From: Nitrososphaerota archaeon
GTDB taxonomy: Archaea; Thermoproteota; Nitrososphaeria; Nitrososphaerales; Nitrosopumilaceae
Direction: 5' to 3'
Assembly: GCA_028867785.1 (NCBI GenBank)
Contig: JAGWFS010000006.1
Coordinates: 62,001-126,000 of the forward strand
Length of the DNA: 64,000 bases
Positions 50,939-58,267 of the stretch are shown here, one piece after another. The notes beneath the pieces were generated by a model, which had not been told where the DNA came from, made no database searches, and saw nothing but the letters and a program-made list of their open reading frames with translations. The position numbers and the translations under genes were made by a program. Numbering within the stretch: the stretch's first letter is position 1; each line of letters starts with the position of its first letter.

Positions 50939-52270
50939 CTTTAGATAATTTTTAAGAGATATCTTGTCCGAGTGCGGAATCTTTGCAATCTCAAATCCCT
51001 CCGGGCGCTTTGAGAAGGACCTGGTCGCGTCTATTCCCATCTTTGTTGTAAGCAGGTTTTTCTGATCACTTGACGGATCAAGGCTTGAACCGCGTACTTT
51101 GGGCACTATGACAAGGTTCTTGTCTGCCTGAAACCTGGTAGCTATTGCATATTCAACTTCCACTGGATTTGACGGATTGATGTCATCGTCTACCACAGTG
51201 ACGTGTTTGAGCGACCTGTGCGCTCCAAATGCTGCATCAATTGCCTTTTTCGGATCAGATTCTTTCCTCTTTGAAATTTGTACAACGGCATGCAACCAGT
51301 TGCATCCCCCGTCGCTTAGCACAACCCTCTTTATCTGTGGAAGCGTCTGTTTGAGACTTTTGTTTAGTTTTGCCTCAATTGGCATGCCCATCAATAACCT
51401 ATGCTCTGCATAGCCCGACAGGATGTCATGAAATATAGGATTGTTTCTAAAATACATCCTTTCAAGCTCAAAGACCGGCTGTTCCCGCTTAAAGTCGTAG
51501 GTGCGCAACATCTCCACCATCCATTCCTTGTGGGTCTTGTCCTTGAGTATGCGCCCCTCCAAGACAATCTCTGCCTCGGATGGCACGAGTATGCCGGAAT
51601 ATGGACACATGGCAAGTGTGAGTTTCTTGTTTAGCAGGACATTTGCAATCTCAAGCTCGTCTTTGCCCCAGTCTGCCTGGTATGCGCCTGCTATGGATAC
51701 GGCAGGATGAACCCCTACGGTAATGGCCACGCGCAAATCTTTGCCGCGCTCCTTGGCATACACGTATGATCTGTGCAGATGCCTTCCCTCCACCATCCTC
51801 ACTGAGAAGTGGCGCTCGTCGAGCCGAAGCAGCCTGTGGAAGGATGAGTTTTGGGTTCCAGTCTCTTGATTTTGCGTGTAAATTACAGACGACGTAATAA
51901 AGGCGCCGGGTTCTTTTTCAAAGTGCGTTATAATGGGCAGATCATAGAGGTTTTTTGAGCGGTTTTCCATGAACTTGGCTTTTGTTGTTATTTTTGGCTT
52001 TGATGCATGGTTGATGGCATGGCTTACCTTGTCGTGAATCTTGTCTTCTGTTGCACCTACTGCAACTGCAAATCTTTTCTTTGTACCAACAAGATTTGAT
52101 ACAACACGGAACTTGCTTTCTTTGATGTTTTCAAACAAAATGGCCTTGGAACCGTCAAGTTTTGCAGTAATGGCCGCTATCTCATATTTTGTGGATACCC
52201 CTTTTTTTACAATTGCCAGTTCCTTTGCCTTTGAAATCTGGCTTAGATATCCCCTCAAATCTGCAGTCAT
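50930..52270 (-). CDS. ubiD: UbiD-family decarboxylase (prenylated-FMN dependent)
   Basis: 446-residue UbiD-like enzyme; the family uses prenylated FMN to decarboxylate aromatic or unsaturated acids. Visible family elements: N-terminal 'MTADLRGYLSQISKAKELAIV', 'KESKFRVVSNLVGTKKRFAVAVG', the middle 'LPIITHFEKEPGAFITSSVIYTQ' and 'RVAITVGVHPAVSIAGAYQADWGKDELEIANVL' (prFMN/metal region), 'PSEAEIVLEGRIL', 'HAVVQISKR', 'HVTVVDDDINPSNPVEVEYAIATRFQADKN'. Substrate unknown; a quinone-biosynthesis role is likely but not proven. Coupled upstream with a small unknown protein by a four-base overlap. Confidence 0.9.
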   Translation of the reverse strand: MTADLRGYLSQISKAKELAIVKKGVSTKYEIAAITAKLDGSKAILFENIKESKFRVVSNLVGTKKRFAVAVGATEDKIHDKVSHAINHASKPKITTKAKFMENRSKNLYDLPIITHFEKEPGAFITSSVIYTQNQETGTQNSSFHRLLRLDERHFSVRMVEGRHLHRSYVYAKERGKDLRVAITVGVHPAVSIAGAYQADWGKDELEIANVLLNKKLTLAMCPYSGILVPSEAEIVLEGRILKDKTHKEWMVEMLRTYDFKREQPVFELERMYFRNNPIFHDILSGYAEHRLLMGMPIEAKLNKSLKQTLPQIKRVVLSDGGCNWLHAVVQISKRKESDPKKAIDAAFGAHRSLKHVTVVDDDINPSNPVEVEYAIATRFQADKNLVIVPKVRGSSLDPSSDQKNLLTTKMGIDATRSFSKRPEGFEIAKIPHSDKISLKNYLKLS

Positions 52271-52605
52271 TGTTTTATAATCTCCATTATTTCGTTCATC
52301 AGAGCCTTCATACTTTCAAGGTCTAACTCTTTTTGTATGTTTAATGAAAAAATACAGATTCCGTTTATAGTTGATGCCACCCTCTCCGAAACCATTTTCA
52401 GAAAAATTGTCTCAGATTTTGACGGTATTACTGTAGCAGTACTGGTTCGACCTACAGAACCAATTGAAACAACAAGCGTTCCAATTTTTTCAGCGCCTTC
52501 GGTCACAGAAATAAAATTTCCATTGTCGAAGGGAACTATTTGTACCAAGAACTCCCGATGATCCACTGTGACGGTTTTTTTTCTGTAACCGACCTGCGAT
52601 ATCAT
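52267..52605 (-). CDS. Small alpha/beta protein coupled to ubiD
   Basis: 112 residues: alternating strands ('FLVQIVPFDNGNFISVTEGAEKIGTLVVSIG', 'SETIFLKMVSERVASTINGICIFSLN') then a C-terminal helix ('LDLESMKALMNEIMEIIKQ'). The pattern recalls proteasome-assembly-chaperone (PAC3/4-like) subunits, but similarity is weak. It overlaps the ubiD start by four bases, so co-expression with ubiD is certain, yet a functional link is unknown. Confidence 0.7.
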   Translation of the reverse strand: MISQVGYRKKTVTVDHREFLVQIVPFDNGNFISVTEGAEKIGTLVVSIGSVGRTSTATVIPSKSETIFLKMVSERVASTINGICIFSLNIQKELDLESMKALMNEIMEIIKQ

Positions 52606-52623
52606 CAGCTTACGTCAGCTGTG

Positions 52624-52860
52624 CTACGCCTTTATTGCTATCGCTTCTAGTTGATCAGCTTCAACTCTAGCACGTAGTTTTGCCTTGTACTTGAGGTTTC
52701 GTGGTTTAGTTCTGAGTCTGTATCCGCAGCATGGACACCAAAGACCTTCCCATTTGATGAAGATCTCACAAATTTGACATCTTTTTTGTCCTGACGCGTA
52801 ACGTCCCGTACCTACTGGCTTTTGCGCCTTGTATCTTGTGCATATTCCTTTACATGTCAT
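52624..52860 (-). CDS. Thaumarchaeal small zinc-binding protein
   Basis: 78 residues, very basic, with Cys at 'MTCKGICTRYKAQ' and two C-x2-C pairs ('KRCQICEIFIK' and 'WCPCCGYRLRTK'). Such short zinc ribbons with a basic tail are frequent and multi-copy in thaumarchaea; function unknown, nucleic-acid binding is plausible. A TTACAC-CTT-GTGTAA palindrome is 10-24 bases before the ATG (52860). Confidence 0.8.
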   Translation of the reverse strand: MTCKGICTRYKAQKPVGTGRYASGQKRCQICEIFIKWEGLWCPCCGYRLRTKPRNLKYKAKLRARVEADQLEAIAIKA

Positions 52861-52869
52861 ATTCTGTCA

Positions 52870-52884
52870 TTACACCTTGTGTAA
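52870..52884. promoter_or_regulatory. 15-bp palindrome upstream of the small zinc-protein gene
   Basis: TTACAC-CTT-GTGTAA, a perfect dyad immediately upstream of the start at 52860, where a repressor would block RNA polymerase. The related TTACAC also occurs near 52964, 80 bases further. Confidence 0.4.
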
Positions 52885-52988
52885 TTTTATTATAGTATTA
52901 GTATGATTTAAGCATGGATCAGAAATTTCTATAATTTAACTCATTAATTTTTATAAAAATTACACATGGTCTGCCATGATAGGATCAA

Positions 52989-53007
52989 CAGTTTTCAGGA
53001 AAAACTG
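52989..53007. repeat. Perfect 7-bp hairpin in AT-rich intergenic DNA
   Basis: CAGTTTT, spacer CAGGA, AAAACTG. It sits mid-way between the zinc-protein promoter and the stop of the RuvX-like gene; either a terminator or a chance dyad. The rest of 52861-53117 is AT-rich without genes. Confidence 0.35.
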
Positions 53008-53117
53008 AAAAATGTTCTATAAATATGTATGCTCTTTCAAAAATCAAATTTTTTCGAATTTTTGACAATTTTTTCAAACAGATATTTAAGCATTCTTGAT
53101 CACTTTTACGATTTTTT

Positions 53118-53732
53118 TCAACCTATTCTTGAAAGTGGCAGGACAAGGTGACGATATCCCTCCCTTTGGGTAATGTACCGTGCAGATATCTTGTCGCGTA
53201 TTCCGCGCTTGTTGTAATTTTTCACCCTAAGTGATGTGCTTCGCTCGTCGACAAATTCCAGCTCAAAATGGGAGCAAAAATGGAGATTTAAAGAAGTGGC
53301 TATCTGTCTTGCAATCTCCATGTTACCGTTTCCTACCTTGACGACTTTGCGCTCGGCGTTCAGCCCGACAAGAATTTTTACAATGTGCAAGATCAGATCG
53401 TCAACTGATGTGTATATCGAGCTCTCTATCTCTTTTTCATAATAAAACACGGAGAGCCCTATCCTATTGCCAGGATCAATCCCTATTACCAGAGAGCTGC
53501 GGTGGATTCCTGATTCTAATTTTTTTACTATCTTGCCTCTTACTATGGCGGGATCATAGTCAAATTCATCATCAAACAGAACAAGACCAGTCGGTATCTT
53601 GGATGATTCCCGGACAGTTGTTAGAATTAATCTCTTGTCAGAGATTGTGACTTCTTCAGGCAGGACAGAATCATAGTCCAATTTCAGGTTCTTCAGGGTA
53701 TTTACAAATTTAAAATAAGATCTCCCGTACAC
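53118..53732 (-). CDS. RuvX/YqgF-like RNase H-fold protein
   Basis: 204 residues from GTG. Residues about 82-190 match the RuvC/YqgF nuclease fold: first Asp86 in 'LVIGIDPGNRIGLSVFYYE', a Glu at about 139, the RuvX-like 'ELEFVDERSTSLRV' (Asp162, Glu163) and Asp180 ('GIRDKISARYI'). The first 80 residues form a separate domain. The frame upstream, up to a TAA at about 53797, reads 'NNIAVATVYGRSYFKF' through the GTG and looks coding, so the real start may be earlier at a non-standard codon. A Holliday-junction or RNA-processing nuclease is possible. Confidence 0.65.
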   Translation of the reverse strand: MYGRSYFKFVNTLKNLKLDYDSVLPEEVTISDKRLILTTVRESSKIPTGLVLFDDEFDYDPAIVRGKIVKKLESGIHRSSLVIGIDPGNRIGLSVFYYEKEIESSIYTSVDDLILHIVKILVGLNAERKVVKVGNGNMEIARQIATSLNLHFCSHFELEFVDERSTSLRVKNYNKRGIRDKISARYITQREGYRHLVLPLSRIG

Positions 53733-53833
53733 AGTTGCGACCGCAATGTTGTTTTGGGTTTGATATGCTATGGTTAAACTTCCTTCTTTGAAAATTTAAA
53801 GTTTGTTTGTGCGTTGTTGTTGATCAGAGGGCA

Positions 53834-54175
53834 TCATTTAGTTGTCAACAACAGTATTGCCCTGGCCAGATCACCCTTGGCTTCGATTAGTGCCTTGGTT
53901 GCCTCTTCCGGGAAGACGCCGGCCTGCTGTGCTACAAGAGTAATGTCTTCCTGGCTGAATACAGGTACTTCTAGTTCTCTTTCTTCATAGCTTTCTGCTA
54001 TTACCTGAAAAATAGAGTTGTCTTTTGCCTTCATTTCTGTGACTGCGGGTTTTGCAATTATAATCTCCTTTGTGTCTGTCTTGATTATAACCTCCTGGAC
54101 GTTGCTCAGTTCCTTCATTTCCAAGCCCATCCTGTCCAGCATTCTACGCATTTCGCGGTTTCCGCCACGCATCAT
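53834..54175 (-). CDS. nac: Nascent polypeptide-associated complex protein (NAC)
   Basis: Binds polypeptides as they leave the ribosome. 113 residues: N-terminal Met/Arg ribosome-binding stretch ('REMRRMLDRMGLEMKELSNV'), NAC beta-barrel domain ('EVIIKTDTKEIIIAKPAVTEMKAKDNSIFQVIA') and a C-terminal UBA domain ('DITLVAQQAGVFPEEATKALIEAKGDLARAILLL'). Archaeal NAC forms a homodimer. The upstream PUA-domain gene is 17 bases away on the same strand, suggesting an operon. Confidence 0.95.
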   Translation of the reverse strand: MMRGGNREMRRMLDRMGLEMKELSNVQEVIIKTDTKEIIIAKPAVTEMKAKDNSIFQVIAESYEERELEVPVFSQEDITLVAQQAGVFPEEATKALIEAKGDLARAILLLTTK

Positions 54176-54192
54176 TTTCTACTCATCCTACC

Positions 54193-54651
54193 TCAATCTG
54201 GACTTTTTAAGCTATTCCTGATCCTCACAGCAGCCCCCCTCTTCAAGGAACGCATCATTTTTGATGAAACTACGGCCCTCCCTACGGCAATCACTTTGTT
54301 TCCATGCAAAACCGGCACATCAGAGCCAACCAAGATGTTTTTGCCGCACCATGTGACGTGACTACAGAATACAGAATTGCCACTTTCTACAAATGGCTTT
54401 GAATCGTCGTCTATCTCTACGCAGTTTTCTCGAAACTTCTTGCTTTTCATGAGCATCTGGGCAAAGTTTGGGGTTATTGCAAGCCCGCCGTCTATTCTCA
54501 GCGTGCACAACAGCACATCATCCCGATATACGTGCTGTATCCTGCCTGTTTTTTTCGAGTAGGTGAATCGTACGTTTTTTGGTAGATGCTTTGATACGCC
54601 AGGCCCAAAGAGAGCGTCAATGTTATGTTTTATCTTCAGAAGGGAATCCAT
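54193..54651 (-). CDS. PUA-domain RNA-binding protein
   Basis: 152 residues with a pre-PUA domain ('KHNIDALFGPGVSKHLPKNVRFTYSKKTGRIQHVY') and a PUA domain ('DDSKPFVESGNSVFCSHVTWC', 'NILVGSDVPVLHGNKVIAVGRAVVSSKMM'). The order is as in archaeal homologues of MCT-1/Tma20, which work in translation initiation and ribosome recycling. Followed by NAC in a translation-linked operon. Confidence 0.9.
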   Translation of the reverse strand: MDSLLKIKHNIDALFGPGVSKHLPKNVRFTYSKKTGRIQHVYRDDVLLCTLRIDGGLAITPNFAQMLMKSKKFRENCVEIDDDSKPFVESGNSVFCSHVTWCGKNILVGSDVPVLHGNKVIAVGRAVVSSKMMRSLKRGAAVRIRNSLKSPD

Positions 54652-54752
54652 CTCTCAAGCTAGTAACCTGTCAGGCCCTTATTTTTACAATAGGTTCTCT
54701 ACTATATAGTTAATCCGAAGAACTATATAGAATTGACAACAGCATATGTTGT

Positions 54753-55796
54753 ATGGGAAATATTGAGGAAATGCGAAAAATACAGTTTACCGGCAAGTCT
54801 TCCTATATTGTCTCATTGCCAAAACAATGGATTACTGACATGGGACTGCGACAGGGAGATCAGGTAGCCGTGGTCCGACAGGGTGTTTCCACATTACAGA
54901 TTGCTCCGCTAAAGCATCACAACAAGCCTGTGATTACCGAGGATGCAACTATTGAAATAAAACCAGATGACGAGGGGGCCGTAATCATCAGGAAGCTCAT
55001 ATCGCTTTATCTTCTTGGGTTTAACATCATAAATGTAAAACCAAAACTCGGAAGGTTAAAGCCGACCCAGAGAAACGCCGTAAAAAATGCGGTGAAGGGA
55101 ATTTTGATGGGCACAGAAATCGTTGCAGATTCTACAGAAGGCCTTACCATCCAGGTCCTGATAAACCTCTTCGAGTTGTCAGTCGACGGCGCCTTGAAGA
55201 GAATGCTGATAATTGCCAAATCCATGCAAAATGACGCGTTGCTTGCACTGGGAGAGGCCAACTATGACTTGGCAAAGGAAGTGATTGACAGTGACGACGA
55301 GGTGGACAGGTTCAGTTTTTACATAATACGACAGCTCAAAATTGCAATTCAAAACGAACACATGCTAAAAGAGATGGGCATAGAAAATGCGCATCATTGT
55401 CTTGGATACAGGCTAATTGTTAAAAACATAGAGCGGGTCGGGGACCACGCAACAGAATTAGCCAAGGATCTTTTGGAGTTTAAAAAACCCATCAAAAAAT
55501 CCGTGCTTGAGCCCATTCAGGAACTGAACACGTTTGCGCTGGCAGTGCTAGATGAATCATGCTTGTCCCTTTTTAAGAAGGACTTCAATCAGGCAGAAAC
55601 GACGGTAGAAAAGAGCGTAGAAATTTCCAAGTACGAGAGGAAGATTCTGGACAGCATCAAATCAATAAGGGACGACGAGGAGGTATATCGTGTCAGGCGT
55701 ATGAACGAAAACATACGCAGGATTGCGGAATATGCAAGCGATATTGCTGAAATCGTCATGAATATGACTATAGAAAAAAGCCTGCGAAAGCAATAA
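54753..55796 (+). CDS. phoU: AbrB-PhoU fusion, phosphate-transport regulator
   Basis: 347 residues: N-terminal AbrB/SpoVT-like DNA-binding domain ('RKIQFTGKSSYIVSLPKQWITDMGLRQGDQVAVV'), a middle linker, then two PhoU helical bundles ('LLALGEANYDLAKEVIDSDDEVDRFSFYIIRQLK', 'CLGYRLIVKNIERVGDHATELAKDLLEF' with the E-R-x-x-D metal motif, and 'MNENIRRIAEYASDIAEIVMN'). In archaea such proteins regulate phosphate uptake genes. The start is ATG at 54753; the upstream region has two ACTATATAG elements (54702, 54723) that may be TATA boxes. Confidence 0.93.
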   Translation: MGNIEEMRKIQFTGKSSYIVSLPKQWITDMGLRQGDQVAVVRQGVSTLQIAPLKHHNKPVITEDATIEIKPDDEGAVIIRKLISLYLLGFNIINVKPKLGRLKPTQRNAVKNAVKGILMGTEIVADSTEGLTIQVLINLFELSVDGALKRMLIIAKSMQNDALLALGEANYDLAKEVIDSDDEVDRFSFYIIRQLKIAIQNEHMLKEMGIENAHHCLGYRLIVKNIERVGDHATELAKDLLEFKKPIKKSVLEPIQELNTFALAVLDESCLSLFKKDFNQAETTVEKSVEISKYERKILDSIKSIRDDEEVYRVRRMNENIRRIAEYASDIAEIVMNMTIEKSLRKQ

Positions 55797-55821
55797 GATA
55801 CGAAGAGGGTGACAGTACACA

Positions 55822-56946
55822 TTGAGAGATTCTGCCATTTTGATTACATATGAAAGAGAGGATGTGGCAAAGGAGGCGCTAGCCCTCTGTGATGCGGCAG
55901 GTTATGACTTGAAAAAAGTAATACGACAGAAATTTCTCAACAAGTCAAAGTTTGGACTTGGAGAAGGAAAGGTTGACGAGCTCAAAGAGCTTGTCAGTTC
56001 GCTAAGGCCAGATGTCGTGATTTATGATGAAATACTAAGACCCAGCCAGAATTATAATCTAGCTTCTGCCATAAAAACCAAAATTCTAGACAGGGAAATG
56101 CTCATCTTGGAAATTTTTCAGCGCAGGGCCAGGAGTTCAGAATCAATGCTGCAGGTGAAGATGGCACACCTGAGATACGAAATGTCAAGGGCCAAAGAAC
56201 GTGTAAGGCTTGCAAAGATGGGAGAACAACCCGGATTCATGGGCATCGGAAAATTCGAAGTTGATGTCTACCACAACGACATAAAAAACAGGATGAACGG
56301 TACCAAGGCCAAGCTTGCCAAATCATCAAAGCAGCGCGAGCTTCACAGACAGGCAAGAAAAAGGATTGGATTTAAGACCATTTCCCTTGCAGGATATACA
56401 TCTGCAGGAAAAACCACGCTGTTTAACACACTGACGGGGGAGCAAAAAGAAGAAAGCCCCAACCTCTTTACCACCCTCTCAACTACCACAAGAAAGATAG
56501 CTATTCGGAACTTGGAGATACTGATATCTGATACTGTCGGATTCATAAGCAAGCTTCCTGCATACATGATTGAGGCATTCAAGTCCACGCTTGAGGAGCT
56601 GGTTTACACAGACATTGTCATGGTTGTAATAGATGCAAGCGATCCCTTCCCTGAACTGAAGAAAAAGTTCAAAAGCTGTGTATCTACCCTGGATGAGATC
56701 GGGGTAAACCAAGACAGGATAATTTTTGCACTAAACAAGTCAGATCTCGTTTCAGAAGAAGAGACAGCTGAAAAGGCGAGTCTTCTTGGTTTTGGGGAGA
56801 ATAAAAAGTGGCTTGCAGTGTCAGCAGTAACAGGACAGAATATCTCATCCCTGAAAGACCTGACCTATCACATTCTTGAGAATCAACCCATACTGGATGA
56901 GAAAAACACAATAAAACAAAAAATAGAAATCAACTATGAAGATTGA
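55822..56946 (+). CDS. hflX: GTPase HflX
   Basis: A ribosome-associated GTPase that splits stalled ribosomes. 374 residues: N-terminal HflX domain ('[33 protein letters not shown]'), a helical linker ('[34 protein letters not shown]'), G1 '[19 protein letters not shown]', G3 '[23 protein letters not shown]', G4 'NKSD'. TTG start at 55822. Its end overlaps the trm56 start by 11 bases. Confidence 0.95.
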   Translation: MRDSAILITYEREDVAKEALALCDAAGYDLKKVIRQKFLNKSKFGLGEGKVDELKELVSSLRPDVVIYDEILRPSQNYNLASAIKTKILDREMLILEIFQRRARSSESMLQVKMAHLRYEMSRAKERVRLAKMGEQPGFMGIGKFEVDVYHNDIKNRMNGTKAKLAKSSKQRELHRQARKRIGFKTISLAGYTSAGKTTLFNTLTGEQKEESPNLFTTLSTTTRKIAIRNLEILISDTVGFISKLPAYMIEAFKSTLEELVYTDIVMVVIDASDPFPELKKKFKSCVSTLDEIGVNQDRIIFALNKSDLVSEEETAEKASLLGFGENKKWLAVSAVTGQNISSLKDLTYHILENQPILDEKNTIKQKIEINYED

Positions 56947-57481
56947 AGTTCTACGAATAGGCCAGAGGCTTGTGAGGGACGACAGGGTAACTACCCATGT
57001 TGCGCTGGTATCAAGAGCGTTTGGTGCATCAAAGATACTGATGTATGACGCCAATCCAGAAATCAAAGACACCATTTCCAAGGTAAACCGGATGTGGGGA
57101 AGCGACTTTCAAGTAGAGATAATAGAAGAGTGGAAGAAAGTTCTCAAATCAAAAAAATCTGACTCGTACAAGATTGTTCATCTTACAATGTATGGAGAAA
57201 ACATCAGTTCTGTAGAGGCCGGTCTGAGAAGCGAGGAGAGGATACTGGTCGTAGTCGGTGCCGAAAAGGTCCCAAGGGAGGTGTATGATTTTGCCGATTA
57301 TAACGTAGCCATAGGAAACCAGCCCCATTCCGAGATATCCGCGCTGGCCATCTTGCTTGACAGGATACTTGATGGAAAGCAGTTTCAGAAAAAACACTCC
57401 AATGCACAGCGTGAGATAATCCCTACGAAAAAGGGAAAAAGAGTAATGAATAAAGCCACGAGATCTGTCGATGCACGCTGA
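56936..57481 (+). CDS. trm56: tRNA (cytidine(56)-2'-O)-methyltransferase
   Basis: Archaeal SPOUT enzyme that methylates the 2'-OH of C56 in the T loop. 181 residues: '[29 protein letters not shown]', '[12 protein letters not shown]', and the trefoil knot '[45 protein letters not shown]'. The family's R-x-x-R-D-x-R-x-T-T-H-V motif is exact. Overlaps hflX by 11 bases and may be translated with it. Its target in this organism includes the initiator tRNA, whose T loop is interrupted by an intron in the gene, so splicing must come first. Confidence 0.95.
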   Translation: MKIEVLRIGQRLVRDDRVTTHVALVSRAFGASKILMYDANPEIKDTISKVNRMWGSDFQVEIIEEWKKVLKSKKSDSYKIVHLTMYGENISSVEAGLRSEERILVVVGAEKVPREVYDFADYNVAIGNQPHSEISALAILLDRILDGKQFQKKHSNAQREIIPTKKGKRVMNKATRSVDAR

Positions 57482-57588
57482 ATAACCTCAACTTTTTTGT
57501 AAGATAATCTTGAACTTGGAGCGATAGTTGTGAAGTCAGGGCGCTAGGGTGAGGATTTACAAGACATCAGATCTTATAATGATTAATC

Positions 57589-57597
57589 TTTTATAAG
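57589..57597 (+). promoter_or_regulatory. TATA box for the secreted Hcp-like gene
   Basis: TTTTATAAG lies 27-35 bases before the ATG at 57624, an ordinary archaeal box A for a leaderless transcript. Confidence 0.6.
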
Positions 57598-57623
57598 GCA
57601 ATATTCTGCAATTTTGTACAGGT

Positions 57624-58199
57624 ATGGTCATGAGAGGAATCATAAAATATTCAATAATTCTTGCTGCAACACTTGGATTGATTGTAGCTGGAACCTCAAG
57701 CTCTTATGCAACTGATACTTCTGGTTCCGATCCAATCTTTATGAAAATTAGTGGTGTAACTGGAGATAGTAAAACAAAAGAATTTCCGGGTGATATAGAA
57801 TTACAAAGTTTCCAGTTCGGAATTCAACATCAGATAGACCCTGCCACTGGCCAGAGTTCGGGCAGAACAGTCTTTGAACCTATCGTAGTCACAAAATCAA
57901 TGGATGGTACATCTCCCAAAATATTTACCGACGTTGCTGGCGGGACAGTCATACCTCGAGTCGACATCTACTTTGCCAAAACAACTCCTTCCGGACTCCT
58001 CCAAACATATGCACATTATGTTCTAACAAATGTCATAATTTCATCCTATTCTGTCTCAGCCGGTGTTGATGCCCCCACTGAAAATCTTAGCTTGAATTTT
58101 CAAAAGATTCAGTTTGAGTTTTCAACAACAAATCCAGATGGAACACTGGCTTCCCCCGGCGTTGCCTCGTGGGATCTAGCATTAAACACACCATCATAA
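57624..58199 (+). CDS. Secreted Hcp-like (type VI secretion tube family) protein
   Basis: 191 residues: signal peptide ('IIKYSIILAATLGLIVAGTSSSYA'-like, ending near residue 30) then about 155 residues of the Hcp fold. Matches to the family: 'DPIFMKISGVTGDSKTKEF', 'IELQSFQFGIQH', 'SSGRTVFEPIVVTKSMDGTSPKIFTDV', 'HYVLTNVIISSYSVSAGVDAPTENLSLNFQKIQFEFS'. In bacteria Hcp forms stacked hexameric rings and is not made with a signal peptide. An archaeal, Sec-exported Hcp with no other type VI gene nearby must work differently, e.g. as an extracellular assembly or glycan-binding module. A 68-base gap separates a second, longer relative. Confidence 0.8.
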   Translation: MVMRGIIKYSIILAATLGLIVAGTSSSYATDTSGSDPIFMKISGVTGDSKTKEFPGDIELQSFQFGIQHQIDPATGQSSGRTVFEPIVVTKSMDGTSPKIFTDVAGGTVIPRVDIYFAKTTPSGLLQTYAHYVLTNVIISSYSVSAGVDAPTENLSLNFQKIQFEFSTTNPDGTLASPGVASWDLALNTPS

Positions 58200-58267
58200 T
58201 TAACTAGGCAAATTTACGATGAGATGATCGAGTTTCAATTTCTGCATTCTCTAACGGTTGATGCAAT

